The position numbers were made by a program, and so were the translations under genes. 64,000 nt of DNA from Hydrangea macrophylla (taxonomy: Eukaryota; Streptophyta; Magnoliopsida; Cornales; Hydrangeaceae): positions 27,496,681 to 27,560,680 of the forward strand of contig CM066994.1 in NCBI GenBank assembly GCA_033977485.1, written 5' to 3'. The stretch's first letter is position 1; the number at the start of each line of letters is the position of its first letter. The notes below the pieces were generated by a model that worked only from the letters and a program-made list of their open reading frames with translations, did not search any database and had not been told where the DNA came from. Below are positions 23,045-34,048 of this stretch, in pieces.

Positions 23045-23194
23045 AGCCCGCCTACTTATCCCCGAATGGGTATCAGGTCCGCAGTAGTTCAGCTAAGGCT
23101 AGAAAGAACACACACATTTTTTTTCGTTATTTGGTGATCGAACCGAGCGGGTTGCCTACGTATCCCCTATCGGGAATTAGGTCAAGCGTAGTTC
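23045..23194. repeat. CTACGTATCC motif, copies 2 and 3
   Basis: Copy 2 at 23045-23090 (GCCTACTTATCCCCG, CAGTAGTTC) and copy 3 at 23150-23194 (TTGCCTACGTATCC, GCGTAGTTC). They lie directly after the integrase end in element sense; copy 1 is at the other end of the 3' region. Confidence 0.75.
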
Positions 23195-23225
23195 ATCGAC
23201 TCTGGAGGTTTTGAAAGACAAGGTT

Positions 23226-23639
23226 TCAAGTAAAATACTTTTTGAGGCGATCGAGGTTGATTGGTTGTTTAAACTCAACCCCATCCAGGTCCATGAGATA
23301 AGCAGCTCCTCCGGAGAGAAGTGTCTTGATAATGTATGGTCTGACCCAGTTAGGTTTGAATTTCCCTCGTGGGTCATAAACGGGCGCTTTAAGTTCTTTG
23401 AGGACCAGGTCGCCCTCAGCAAGCTTCCTTGGGCGAACCTTTTTGTTGAAAGCGCGAGCTATCCTTTTCTGATATCCCCGAGTATGGTTTACAGCAGCCA
23501 ACCTCTTTTCATCGAATAACATTAATTCCTCATATCTCCCCCGCAACCATTCCAGTTCGGTTACTTCGCACTCTGCCAAAACTCTCAAAGATGGTATTTC
23601 GACTTCTACTGGCAAAACAGCCTCCATCCCGTAGACCAA
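23226..23639 (-). pseudogene. Tat integrase, C-terminal part
   Basis: The reading continues from the core domain after one stop at about 23640-23642. It starts with YGMEAVLPVEVEIPSLRV, a hallmark of gypsy integrases, and includes GDLVLK and a small beta-barrel-like end finishing LDRLKKYF before the natural stop. This C-terminal domain binds DNA in the family. No chromodomain is present, consistent with a Tat rather than a chromovirus element. Confidence 0.85.
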
Positions 23640-23642
23640 GGA

Positions 23643-24177
23643 TTATGGCGTAGCTCCGGTTGAAGTTCTCACGGAAGTTCGATATCCCCACAAAGCAAAA
23701 GGTAGTTTTTCATGCCAATCCCTGTATGTATCCGTCATTTTCCCCAGGATTGCCTTTACATTTTTGTTAGCGACCTCTACTGCTCCATTTGTTTGTGGTC
23801 TGTATGGTGAGGACTGGTGGTGGGTAATCCTATACTTCTCTAAGAATGGAATAACCTCTTCCTGAAAATGACTCCCATGGTCAGAAATAAGCTCACTTGG
23901 CACCCCGTATCTGCAGATTATGTTCTTCTGGATAAAATTCACCACATCTTTTGCCTTCAGAGTTGCATATGATGCCGCTTCTACCCATTTGGTAAAATAG
24001 TCTATTGCCACAATTATGTACCGGTGCCCATTTGAAGCTTTCGGAACTACTTCCCCGATGATATCAATACCCTACACAGAGAACGACCAAGGGGTGGTCA
24101 TGCTATAGAGCTTGGAAGGTGGGGTATGCATTAAATTTGCATGAACCTGGCATTTATGGCATCTCCTAACATACTCA
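23643..24177 (-). pseudogene. Tat integrase catalytic core
   Basis: The D,D-35-E core is readable: first Asp in AIDYFTKW (24011-23985), second in SDHGSHF near 23893, and Glu in NGAVEVANKN near 23785. The upstream joint (24011-24177) carries a CHKCQ pair from the zinc finger and is interrupted by a TGA at about 24177, one base from TGG. The catalytic residues themselves are intact. Confidence 0.85.
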
Positions 24178-24179
24178 CA

Positions 24180-25115
24180 TCAATCCTTATCTAAAGTCGT
24201 CCAATAGTATCCTTGCCGAATTATCTTTTTGGCCAACATGTGTCCGTTCATGTGGGGCCCACATACTCCTTTATGTATTTCTTCCATCATTTTCCTTACT
24301 TCCCTTCCATATAGACATTCTAAATTATAACCAGTGTAAGACTTCTTCCACAACTTTCCCGCATAGATTACAAATTGAGCTGAAAATCTACGAATTGCTT
24401 TCTTATCCTTCTCTGAAGCTCCTCCGGGATATTCTCCTTTCTCAATAAAGTTCCAAACATCTATATACCATGGTATCTCAACCTCTTCTTCTTCTTCAAT
24501 GGTGGTGATTGTTTCATACGAAGGTCGGGTTCTCTCTTGTATGGACAAAGGAATCATGGAGACTCCCACAGGAATTTGGATCATTGAGGCTAAGGTTGCT
24601 AGGGAATCTGCCAATTGGTTCTCCTCACGGGAAAGGTAGTAGAACGAAATTTTTCTAAATTGCACTTTCAGGCTCTCTAGATATTCATGGTAAGGTCTCA
24701 ATTTCTCATGCTTTATTCTCCAGTCACCCCTCACTTGTGATATTATCAGATTAGAGTCCCCGAACACATCGATCTTTTCCACTCTCAAAGCCAAGGCTGC
24801 TTCCATCCCAATTATACAGGCTTTGTATTCCGCCGTGTTATTGGTTGAATTATACTTAAGCTTAACGGCCAACGGAGTGGGGGCTTCGCTAGGTGATATG
24901 AGGATGATCCCTACCCCGTACCCTATTTGATTAGCTGCTCCATCGAAGTACATTTTCCACAGATCCTCTTTTACTTCCATTACTTCTTCATCTGGAAACT
25001 TAAATTCTCCCCTTTTTTCGGATTCTATGGCGAGGTCGGCTAAGTACTCTGCGACGGCTCTCCCTTTGACAGATTTGGAAGTGACATATCTGACATTGAA
25101 TTCGGCTAACATCAT
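24180..25115 (-). pseudogene. Tat second (archaeal-type) RNase H and start of integrase
   Basis: 311 residues open. It begins with the end of the first RNase H (FNVRYV...VAEYLADLA), then a complete second RNase H: YFDGAANQIGYGVGI, NNTAEYKACIIGMEAAL, VFGDSNLIISQVRG and ENQLADSLATLAS supply the D-E-D-D residues. After an acidic linker comes the integrase zinc-binding region (GPHMNGHMLAKKI, the H-x-H half). An extra archaeal-type RNase H after the normal one is described for Tat elements and supports the lineage call. Confidence 0.85.
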
Positions 25116-25460
25116 GGTCCATCGGGATATTCTACTGGTTAGGGCGGGCTTTTCAAAGAGATATTTGAGATTCGGGATATTAGGGTGACAGGGAAGGCTA
25201 ACATGTAATGCCTAAGGCGACGGGTACACCATACCAAGGCCCAACAAGCTTTCTCCAAAGGTGAATAGTTCAGCTCATATCCGGTCATCCTCTTACTCAG
25301 GTAGTATATGGCTTTTTCCACATACCCCTCTTCCTCTTCTTGAGCCAACATGCACCCCCATTGAGTTCTCGGTTATGGATAGATATAGCAATAAAGGTTT
25401 CCCAGGCTTAGGAGGTGATAGGACGGGTGGGTTTTGAAGGTAGGTTTTGATCTTCTCAAA
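25116..25460 (-). pseudogene. Tat first RNase H domain, damaged
   Basis: CMLAQEEEEG, AIYYLSKRMTGYELNYSPLEKACWALVWCTRRLRHYMLAFPV is readable at 25350-25190. The beginning is in another frame and runs into the RT end near 25460, and the end changes frame near 25160. Both breaks look like single-base indels. Confidence 0.75.
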
Positions 25461-26377
25461 GGCTTTTGGCACTGGTCATCCCATTCAAACTTTTCCCCTT
25501 TTCTCAATAATTTGAACAATGGGTCACAGGTCATGGTGAGTTTGGATATGAAGCGACTGATGAACTGTATTCTTCCTAAGAATCCTCTCAACTCCTTTTC
25601 ATTCCTCGGTGAAGGCATTTCGGTTATGGCTTGGATTTTGGTGGGATCTACCTCAATTCCTCTCTGGGTGATCAGAAATCCTAGCAGTTTCCTAGTGGTG
25701 ACCCCAAAGGCGCATTTTTGCGGGTTTAGCCTCATTCTGAACTTTCTCAACCTTTCGAAAAATTTTCTTAATGCCTCCAAATGCCCTCCTCTATCCTTAG
25801 ACTTTAATATCATGTCATCCACATATACTTCTACTTCTTTATGAATCATATCATGCAGCAACGTAGTAGCAGCTCTTTGGTAGGTCGCACCTGCATTTTT
25901 AAGTCCAAACGGCATAACCCTATAACAGTAAGTCCCCCAAGGTGTGATAAAAGTTGTTTTCTCTCTATCCTTTGGTGCCATCAAGATCTGGTTATACCCT
26001 GAAAATCCATCCATGAAAGATAGAAGTTGATGCCCTGCAGTATTATCCACTAACACGTCGATGTGGGGTAAAGGGAAATCGTCCTTAGGGCTAGCTTTGT
26101 TCAAATCCCGGAAATCCACACAAACCCTAACACGACCATCCTTTTTAGGAACCGGTACAATATTGGCAACCCATTCAGGATACTCGGTGACAATCAAGAA
26201 TCCAGCCTTCAGTTGCTTTTCAACTTCCTCTTTTACTTTAAGCGCCCATTCAGGCCTCATTCGCCTCAATTTTTGTTTTACGGGTTTTGAATTTGGGAAA
26301 AGGGAATATGGTGTTGGACAATTTCTGGATCAATTCCTGGCATATCATCATAAGACCATGCGAAGACATCTTTGAAT
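25461..26377 (-). pseudogene. Tat reverse transcriptase
   Basis: About 290 residues are open from 26269. Motifs in order are VANIVPVPKKDGRVRVCVDFRDLN, FPLPHID, FMDGFSGYNQI, FITPWGTYCYRVMPFGLKNAGATYQR, the catalytic box YVDDM near 25830, and FLITQRGIEVDP. The upstream RT connection (EFKDVFAWSYDDMPG near 26370-26320) lies in a different frame, with one shift near 26290 and another near 26405 at the join with the preceding domain. The YVDD box is intact, but no continuous protein can be made. Confidence 0.88.
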
Positions 26378-26393
26378 TCTTTTAATAGATTGA

Positions 26394-27458
26394 TTAATTC
26401 TTTGCTTTCCTCATTTTAATAGAAACATTTTGTGGATTATCTTTATTTCCCAGATTAATGGTTAAAGTGCTTTCCATGATTTTGCATGCAGGTTCATTTT
26501 CTTTTTCAATCAATTTTTGTAATTCATGAGGTATGTCATTATATTCATCACATGCATCACAGTTATTATTATGCACAGTCAAGTAAGCAGAATTAGTCAC
26601 ATTCTCATTAACTTTTTTCGGAGCAATTACAACAGACATAGAAATGGAAAGACGCCTCATTTGGGCCAATACAGACTCTGGGTGAGGGGGATATTTATTA
26701 CTAGACTCAAAGACCCACTCTTTCTTGCTTTCCCCTCCCATATCGGCGATGAAGTGATCTTCCTGTTCCTCTTCCTGAGTGATCTCTTCTATTTCCATTT
26801 CCTCTGGTTTCTCTTCATGCGCTGGCTTTCCCCTTTCTTTATTCCCCTTGCTTTCTTCTTTATTTCGGCTTTTCCCATCTTCATCCTTAATCTCTGCAGA
26901 GCTCCCCTTTTTGGTCCCCTCGCACCCTTCTCCTAGCAGTTTCTTCATTGCCGAGCCATCCAGAGTACACACCCAGTCCTGAATAATGGCAGATTTTGCA
27001 GGCTGTTGAAGATAAGGGTCTTCATAATCAAAGAAGTCATGTGCAAAGAAAATCTCGAATCCCGGCTTCATACGCTTCTCCGCTCTATCCAACCACGGCT
27101 CTGGAAAACCGCAAAACGGAAATTCTACCCCTTGCTTGACGAAATACCCATTAAGAGTTTTTAAGTATGGTTCCAGCGGTGCATCGGTTGCTTTCTTCTT
27201 TTTCTTCAACTCTTCCTTGCTTGGCGAGTACCCTAGCCCGTGAGTGTGGGTTTTTGTAACGATATTCGGGAATTCTGACAATCCTTGGTGTTTCTTACCT
27301 AAACCCATTCCCGGGAAGAACCCCATTTTTCTCATGATCCCGGCCACCAAAGGACTGGCGTATTGATCAAAATACAGTGGTAAAAACTCCTTCGGCTTCC
27401 CCTCTTCTATGACGTTAATGAACTCAAACCCACCTACACTTGCTTCACCCTCTTGCAT
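26394..27458 (-). pseudogene. Tat protease-RT spacer with a G-patch domain
   Basis: 354 residues are open. Near the start is a G-patch: VAGIMRKMGFFPGMGLGKKHQG followed by GLGYSP, with the regularly spaced glycines of that RNA-binding motif. The rest is a long charged linker (Lys/Glu-rich, about residues 190-250) and HPESVLAQMRRLS before the RT. G-patch motifs between protease and RT also occur in some animal retroviruses; their job here is unknown. The section belongs to the pol polyprotein, not a separate gene. Confidence 0.75.
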
Positions 27459-27506
27459 CTGTACTTCTAAAATCGGAGCACTTGATGAGGCCCCAGATAC
27501 ATTTAT

Positions 27507-27881
27507 CTAGCTATCCCCCAGAAGATCGCATACCTTGTTTTTCCAGATGTACTTAACTTTCTGATGGATGGTTGATGGAATGGCACCCAAACTATCAAGC
27601 CACAGCCTTCCCAGAAGCAGGTTAAATGATGCAGGAATGTCAATGATTTGGAATTCTGTTTCCCTTTCACCGGTCCCAACAGAGAGATTTAGAAAGATGA
27701 TCCCCATAACTGCCCGTAGAGTATTATCATAAGCCCTCACTTTCTGTTTCGATGGTATAAACGTGGATTCATCGAGCCCCATCCTTTTAGCTGTCCGAAA
27801 AGGGCACACATTTAATGCGGACCCGTTGTCAACAAGGCAAGCGAGTAGAGAGTTCCCTAGGCACTCCACGGTAACGTGCAA
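27507..27881 (-). pseudogene. Tat aspartic protease
   Basis: 124 residues. The catalytic site reads LVDNGSALNV, the D-N-G variant seen in Tat elements, and the second conserved block is FNLLLGRLWL. It follows gag in the same frame after a single TAG at 27882-27884 and stops at about 27507, so gag, protease and the spacer form one series split by stops. Confidence 0.8.
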
Positions 27882-27884
27882 CGG

Positions 27885-29864
27885 CTAATTGTAAACAGGT
27901 CCCCCAGGAGGTAAGTCAGCTTCGGAGAAAGAAATAGAGAGAGTTGGACTTCTGTTGATCATGCCAACGAGATCTTCCGGAGTAACATCGATGGAGACGT
28001 CCGATTGATTGAGAGCATCGAGGACTGCTTGTCTATGACGCTTGGAAGCGATTAACAACCCCCAAATAGTGATATTTGCCTGTGTCTTTTTCATCTGTCT
28101 TAAAACTCTGTCCTCTTCTTCTTCCTCATTCAGTTTCTCTTTCCCTTTATTCATTTCCTGCCCCGGGTGATCTTCCTCAAGTTCGTGTGGTTTAAAATGC
28201 CTTCCGGATCGTGTGAGGTGACTAATTCCTTCTTTGACCCAAAGTCCATCCTGTGTTTCAGCAACTTTCAAACCTTCCTCCTCACTTCCATACCACAGGT
28301 CCTCCTTAACTTTATTGTGAGCCTGAACATCGTCTCCTTTGTACCAAAGTGAATTGTCAGCTTCAGGTGCCCACCAATCTGCGTCAATAACCCCTTCTAT
28401 TTCTTTCCCTTTGCTTTTATCTACCAGCCCTTTCAGAGTGCAGATCTGTGAATCCTCCATCATCTGATAAGCTTTTCTCGGACTTCCCAACTTAGTGATC
28501 AATGCTGATGGATCAAAAGAGCTCCCCTCATTCCCCAAGTAGTAAATTCTGGGTGGTGGCATGGCATGATGATCTGGTAACGAATTTCTGGTAACATTTG
28601 GCGGGTTGGTGGGTGGTTCAGATATTACTTTCTTGTCAATCAAATCTTGGATCTCATGTCTTAATCTTGAACACCGATCAGTTGAGTGCCCTTGTTCCTG
28701 ATGGAATTTGCAATATAGATCAGATTTGAAATTTGGAGGTGGTGGATTCAGTCTTGGTCGCGGCTCTAGCAGGTGGAGATGTCCTTTTGCCAATAGTCGA
28801 TCAAGGGTCGTGGATAATGATACTCCCAATTCCAAAAACCTCCTTAAAGGTTTATCCCCTCCCCTCTTTGGGTAACTTCTGGCTATATCGAACTTTTTCT
28901 CGGGTTCGCTCGGTGCGTTCACATCTGTAGGTCCTGGATGACCTCCTGAATGTCCTCCTCCTACTCCATAATTCGGCCGTCTGTACCTGTTCACTGGCTC
29001 CTCCCTTTTGATTAACCCTTCCTGTATCGCATCTTCAATTCTGGTCCCTACATCAAACACTTCGGCAAAGGTGTTGAGGGATTGGAACCTCATCTTCTCC
29101 TGATAGATAGGTTGGAGGTTCTTCATTAGCATTCGGATTTGCTCTTTTTCAGTCGGCCTTTGTACCATCTTAGCAGCCTTTCCCCTCCATCGGCTCAAAA
29201 ATTCAGCAAAAGATTCTTTGTTCCCTTGTCGGGTGGTCTCTAAATCCCTGATAGTAACATCCAATTCCTGATTGTATTCGTATTGGGCTACGAATGCTTT
29301 GACCACTTCTTCCCAATTTCTGGTTTTCCCCGGCTCCAGAGTGAGGTACCAAGACAAAGCAGCCCCAGTTAACGTCTGCTGAAACAAGACTGCCATCATG
29401 GTTGTGCTCAAACCACTAGGCTGAAATGCCCCTATACACATTCTGATGTGGCTACGAGGGTTCCCTGTTCCGTCAAACTTATCAAACACAGACATTTTAA
29501 ATCCTGTAGGTAATACCTCACAGACCCCCTCATATAATCCTTCCAATTCCAACAAGTAGGTATCAACCCCATGGGCCTTACGGACTACCCTTTCCAACTT
29601 CTCCATTTTCTCAGTCATCATCTTATCTTTCTCAGCCCTTTCCTTTTCTAGTTTCTCCTTTTCTGCTCTCGGCGCTTCAGCCCCTTCTGTTTCATCAAAC
29701 CAATCTTCATCCCTGTGAGGAGGATCATTAATTGGTGGCTGAAGTGCTAGTGCTTCTATCATAGTCATCATTCTAGTCATTTGACCCGCCTGTTGTTCCA
29801 TTACTGCTCTCAATTCCGCCATTTCCCTTGCGTTTGCTTCTTGTGCCATGTCTCTTCTTACCAA
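27885..29864 (-). CDS. Tat gag
   Basis: 659 residues uninterrupted, the only long intact frame of the element. An N-terminal coiled-coil-like, Met/Gln/Glu-rich part (1-110) is followed by the retrotransposon gag core: FDKFDGTGNPRSHIRMC, GAALSWYLTLEPG, WEEVVKAFVAQY, ESFAEFLSRWRGKA (about 118-290). A C/H cluster CKFHQEQGHSTDRC near residue 390 is the reduced zinc knuckle of Tat gags. The C-terminal third is acidic. It forms the particle shell in the family. It ends in TAG at 27882-27884, beyond which the frame continues into protease; read-through or loss of CAG are both possible. Confidence 0.88.
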   Translation of the reverse strand: MVRRDMAQEANAREMAELRAVMEQQAGQMTRMMTMIEALALQPPINDPPHRDEDWFDETEGAEAPRAEKEKLEKERAEKDKMMTEKMEKLERVVRKAHGVDTYLLELEGLYEGVCEVLPTGFKMSVFDKFDGTGNPRSHIRMCIGAFQPSGLSTTMMAVLFQQTLTGAALSWYLTLEPGKTRNWEEVVKAFVAQYEYNQELDVTIRDLETTRQGNKESFAEFLSRWRGKAAKMVQRPTEKEQIRMLMKNLQPIYQEKMRFQSLNTFAEVFDVGTRIEDAIQEGLIKREEPVNRYRRPNYGVGGGHSGGHPGPTDVNAPSEPEKKFDIARSYPKRGGDKPLRRFLELGVSLSTTLDRLLAKGHLHLLEPRPRLNPPPPNFKSDLYCKFHQEQGHSTDRCSRLRHEIQDLIDKKVISEPPTNPPNVTRNSLPDHHAMPPPRIYYLGNEGSSFDPSALITKLGSPRKAYQMMEDSQICTLKGLVDKSKGKEIEGVIDADWWAPEADNSLWYKGDDVQAHNKVKEDLWYGSEEEGLKVAETQDGLWVKEGISHLTRSGRHFKPHELEEDHPGQEMNKGKEKLNEEEEEDRVLRQMKKTQANITIWGLLIASKRHRQAVLDALNQSDVSIDVTPEDLVGMINRSPTLSISFSEADLPPGGPVYN

Positions 29865-31129
29865 CCTTGCAGTAGAATCTCTGTACCAGACTGTGCTCGT
29901 AGCTGTTTCTATCTTTTACCTACAATCATATTTTCCAAATTATCATTTTTCTATTCTAACAACTCTTCATTATTTCTCCCTTTTCACCACTATTTTTATT
30001 GCCTTTCATCATCATATCCATTAAGTGTCTTCATGAATGATTCATATGCAATACGGATGCAATGCATGTGTGCGTGTGTGCCTATTCTATATGCAAAAGA
30101 AAAGGAAAATTCTAATCCTAACACATAAACACATAAGCACATAAAATCCTCATCTATGTCAAGTGCGCTTAACTTCTCCTTTCATCGTGATCCTCATTAC
30201 CTTTTCACAGGTCGGGTATTCAAAATTTTCCGAAATTCATTTGAAAAGCATTTCTTTAAATGATGAGATCTTTCAAAAACAATTCTCAAGGGTTTTGAAT
30301 CTTTTAAATGAGGATGTGAAAATATTTCTCAATAAAGATGGCTGGATTGAGGTTTTGCTTTGAAATTCATTTGAAGAGCATTTCTTCAAAAAAAAAATAA
30401 TTCCCAAAATTTTTGGATTTTTCCTTAGAAGATGATCATGTGAAAATATACCTTAACAAAGGTTGATTTGGAATCAAAAGTGAACTTCAAAGTTTTTTTG
30501 AAAGAGCGGTTAAATGCTTTGGAATAAAGATCGCAAAAATTTATTTTTACTTTTAAAGATGTATTTAAAATTCTTTGGGTAGAAGGATCACATGATTGGA
30601 TAATTATCGCACTTTTCATGAATTCGGATGCATGCAAGGTCAATGATGCTTAGCTAACATGATATAAGAAGTATAATCTTATAATCAAGGTTCAGCATGT
30701 TCTCCAAATGTCGCGGAACATGAGGAGAAATTGCTAAAAGGTGATTAAAAGATTATACATCTTTCATCAAGCAAGTATCGTCATCATCTCAAGTAATCCC
30801 TTCCGGGCATACAAAACTTCCTAGCACATAAATCCTAATCAAGAATTGATTTCCTAAGATCGAAAGGTTCTATGGAAGCTACCATGCAAAGGCCGGGTTT
30901 TGGTCAAATAAGGGACCCTTGACACACACCCCATGATGGCTTGACCGACCGGGTTGCCCTGAGCCTCCAAGGTCATAGTTCCGTGCAATCGACTGGCGAG
31001 ACATGCAAGTGCAATGCAACGGGCACACAAAAATTAAATAATTTGATTAAAAGGATGCTTTCAAGTCTAATCCTCGAGTGAACCCAAAATCAAAATTCTG
31101 GTCTGCGAAACCAGAGATTCTGGGTTCGG
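29865..31129 (-). other. Tat 5' leader between primer site and gag
   Basis: About 1.27 kb without a long frame. Repeated GAAATTCATTTGAA and AGCATTTCTT phrases occur at 30230-30400. The extra ORF1 found here in Ogre elements is absent. Confidence 0.7.
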
Positions 31130-31147
31130 TCCTCAGCAGAGTCGCCA
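31130..31147 (-). other. Primer-binding site of the Tat element
   Basis: Minus-strand TGGCGACTCTGCTGAGGA, three bases from the LTR end at 31151. It matches the tRNA-Arg-type primer site I recall for Ogre/Tat elements and fixes the element's direction. Confidence 0.85.
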
Positions 31148-33821
31148 AATTGTGGATACCGGCATTTGGGCCCACTTTTAAAACATTTTTTATATTCAAA
31201 TTCAAATACGAGTCGCCACTTAATTTTTAAAGGGAAAAATTAAGAAACCATTTAAAGACAAACCGATCTTTTGCGAAACCAAAGATAAACTGGGTCCGGG
31301 GATTATGGAATGAAAGGGGAAGGAGCCCGACGGACTAAAACACCCCCTTTCATCCTCTCTTGCGATAGGCCTCTACTCAACATCCTTTTTAATCAAATTA
31401 ATAATCTAAGCATGCCCTCAATTAATACATATATAGGTATACATAACACAAGCATGTTGAAAATGGTGTAAAATTGCTAACGGCAAAATATCATTCATAA
31501 GCCACGTAATTCAAGTAGCAAGCAACATGATATGCAATAGAGAACTAGAAAACATACCCGGGATCCGGCCGCGAATATTAAACGTGCAATGCATGCGAGA
31601 ATAGAAATCCTAAAAGGTCTCTATCACATAGAAACACATAAGGCAAGACCTAGTCTAAAGTGTCGCACATGGATTCGAAAATCAATTCAAAAATCAAAGG
31701 AATGAATTAAACTAGAGAAGGGATGAGAAGTTGTACCTCAAATGCGCTACAAAAAACAAAGGTTAGTACACATGCCTTAGACAAGATATGATATCAAAGA
31801 GTAATTAATCATAAGTCATGTTCAATTAAATTCAACTAAGTCCAACTTTATCCAAGAACTAGCTCTAATTGTAAGCATCAATGTATATGATCTAATTGTA
31901 AGCATCAATGTACATGAATGAATCAATAGTTATGAACAAGAATGAGACATGAATGTATTCACTAATTTGGATCACTTAGCCTCTGGATTTAAACTAAATT
32001 ATCCTTATTCAAAACATGATTTGGGTCCAAAGACATTAGGGAACCATTTGAGTTGAAATAAATAAGATTAGACAAAAACAGTAGCAGTTTTTTATGAATT
32101 ACAGAGAGCAAACCAGATCTTAACAAAATAGAAATAAAATACTTCCAACGGTTGGAGCTTAATGATTTTTGGATATGTTATGCCTCTGTGAGTCTAGTTT
32201 CTAACTCAAAAAGAAAATCAAGGTTTGAACGGTTAGATCTCTGGGAATACGGAAAATACTAGACCTCACTCAGGATTTTACAACTCTCTGTCCAGAGATC
32301 TTGTATGATTTTTTAAAAATAGCAAACAAATCTGAATTGCTTCATTCTTTTTAGGGAACCTTCCTAACACATTAAGGTTCTTATAAACAATTATTAGAGG
32401 TCATGAAAACTTGGTTAGATCTCTGATCTATCAATTTTAAAACCGGTTTGCTGTTCTGAAACTATTCTGAAATTCTGGACAGATTGTGGTCGTCTCACAA
32501 AATTCATGATCAAACCATTCTAAGCATAAAATCTTACCAAAACTAAAATTACAGTGGTAAAAAAATGTGTTATTGACACTTTCCCGTTGGTTTCACTTGA
32601 TTTCAACGGTTAGATTTCGAACTGAAAAATCTTTGATCAAAAACAGTTTGTGAAATCACTGTTTTCGTTTTGCTAGTTCAACTTTATTTGTTAACCCCAA
32701 CTATTAAATCATGAAGTTGGACTTAAACTAAACCATCTCTTCTACCATTTAATGGTCATTGAAGACTAAGGACATCTTTAGACCTATGGATTTTTGATGA
32801 AGTATGAAATGGACTTCACAAAATCCCAAACAATAAATTCAAAATTATAGACCAAAACTTGAGTTCAAATCATTATTCCTACCACTTGGTGGTCATTGGA
32901 GACTAAGGACCTATTTAGACTTATGGACTTTTAATGAAGTATGAAATGGACTTCACAAAATCCCAAACAATGAACTCAAACTTATGGACCAAAACTTGAG
33001 TTCAAATCATTACTCCTACCACTTGGTGGTCATTGGAGGATAAAGACACACATATATGTAGGTTTTAGATGAAGTATGAAGAACTTCTCAAAACCCAAGG
33101 AAGAGATTAGTCCAAGCCATAGAGATGGACTTAAACTAAAACATTTCTCCTACCATTTGATGGTCATTGGAGACTAAAAAAGCAAATCTACTCTAATCTC
33201 CATGGAATATAGTATGAATTCCATAAGATTCATAGTAAAGAGATCCTAGTCATGAGTTGATACTAGCATCTCACCAACTATGTGTAGATTAAAATCATGA
33301 TTCATTTTAATCTCCATATGGATCATAAGATCATAGGAAACTAAGGAATCAAATTCAAAGAGTTTTAATGAGATATGGAAGATCTCATGAACCTTATGAA
33401 TGAAGTAGAAATAAAGGAAATCAAAATATTATTTAGGAACACAAATTTCTTCAAAACTAATTTATCTCAAACCCAAGGCATTAATTAGATCCAAATTAAT
33501 GAGATGTCATGAGATTCAATCACAAATTCTTGGTGGTGTGTGATGAAATGGGATAAGAAGAGAGGTTTTGAAAATGTGAAAAGTTCCTAGATCTAAGAAC
33601 TTGTGATTGAATTATCCTAATTCTACCAAGGATTAAGAGGTTACCTCTATGACCTCAAAGAATTCTTCAATTTCTTGTGAAGTTCTTCCAAGATCCTCAA
33701 ATTCTTCTTCAAATTCTTCAAGCAATTCTTCTCTTCTTCTCAATTCTCAAGTATATCTCTTGTATATGTTTGTATATTGATTCAAAAGCTCAAGTCCCCT
33801 CAAAATGAAGATGAAGATCTG

Positions 33822-33830
33822 TTTATATAG
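33822..33830 (-). promoter_or_regulatory. TATA box of the Tat LTR
   Basis: Minus-strand CTATATAAAC, the best TATA match in the LTR. It is conserved in the other LTR at 14306-14315. Confidence 0.6.
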
Positions 33831-33923
33831 ACCATCATCTCAAGGATAAATGGGTAAATTCGGGTGGAGACCCATGTGCAAGGATTTCTTCTAGAACATG
33901 TGAGAAAAGCAGTCTGTTACAGC

Positions 33924-34048
33924 CAGCGGCACTCGACGAGTGCCGGCGGCATTCACTGAGTGCCGGGCGGCACTCACTGAATGCCAGGCGGCAACCCGTG
34001 AATGCCGGCGCGGCACTTAGTGAGTGCCGCCGGGTTTTCCGGGTGCCG
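33924..34048. promoter_or_regulatory. Palindrome cluster in the 5' LTR
   Basis: Five or six CGGCACTCA/TGAGTGCCG units, upstream of the TATA box in element sense. It is the counterpart of the clusters at 14411, 17238 and 21145. Confidence 0.75.

Noticed and set aside
28167..28352. Plus-strand frames within the Tat gag and pol (28167, 26526, 25434 and others)
   Set aside because: They are the complements of well-supported gag, spacer and RT frames and show no family features.
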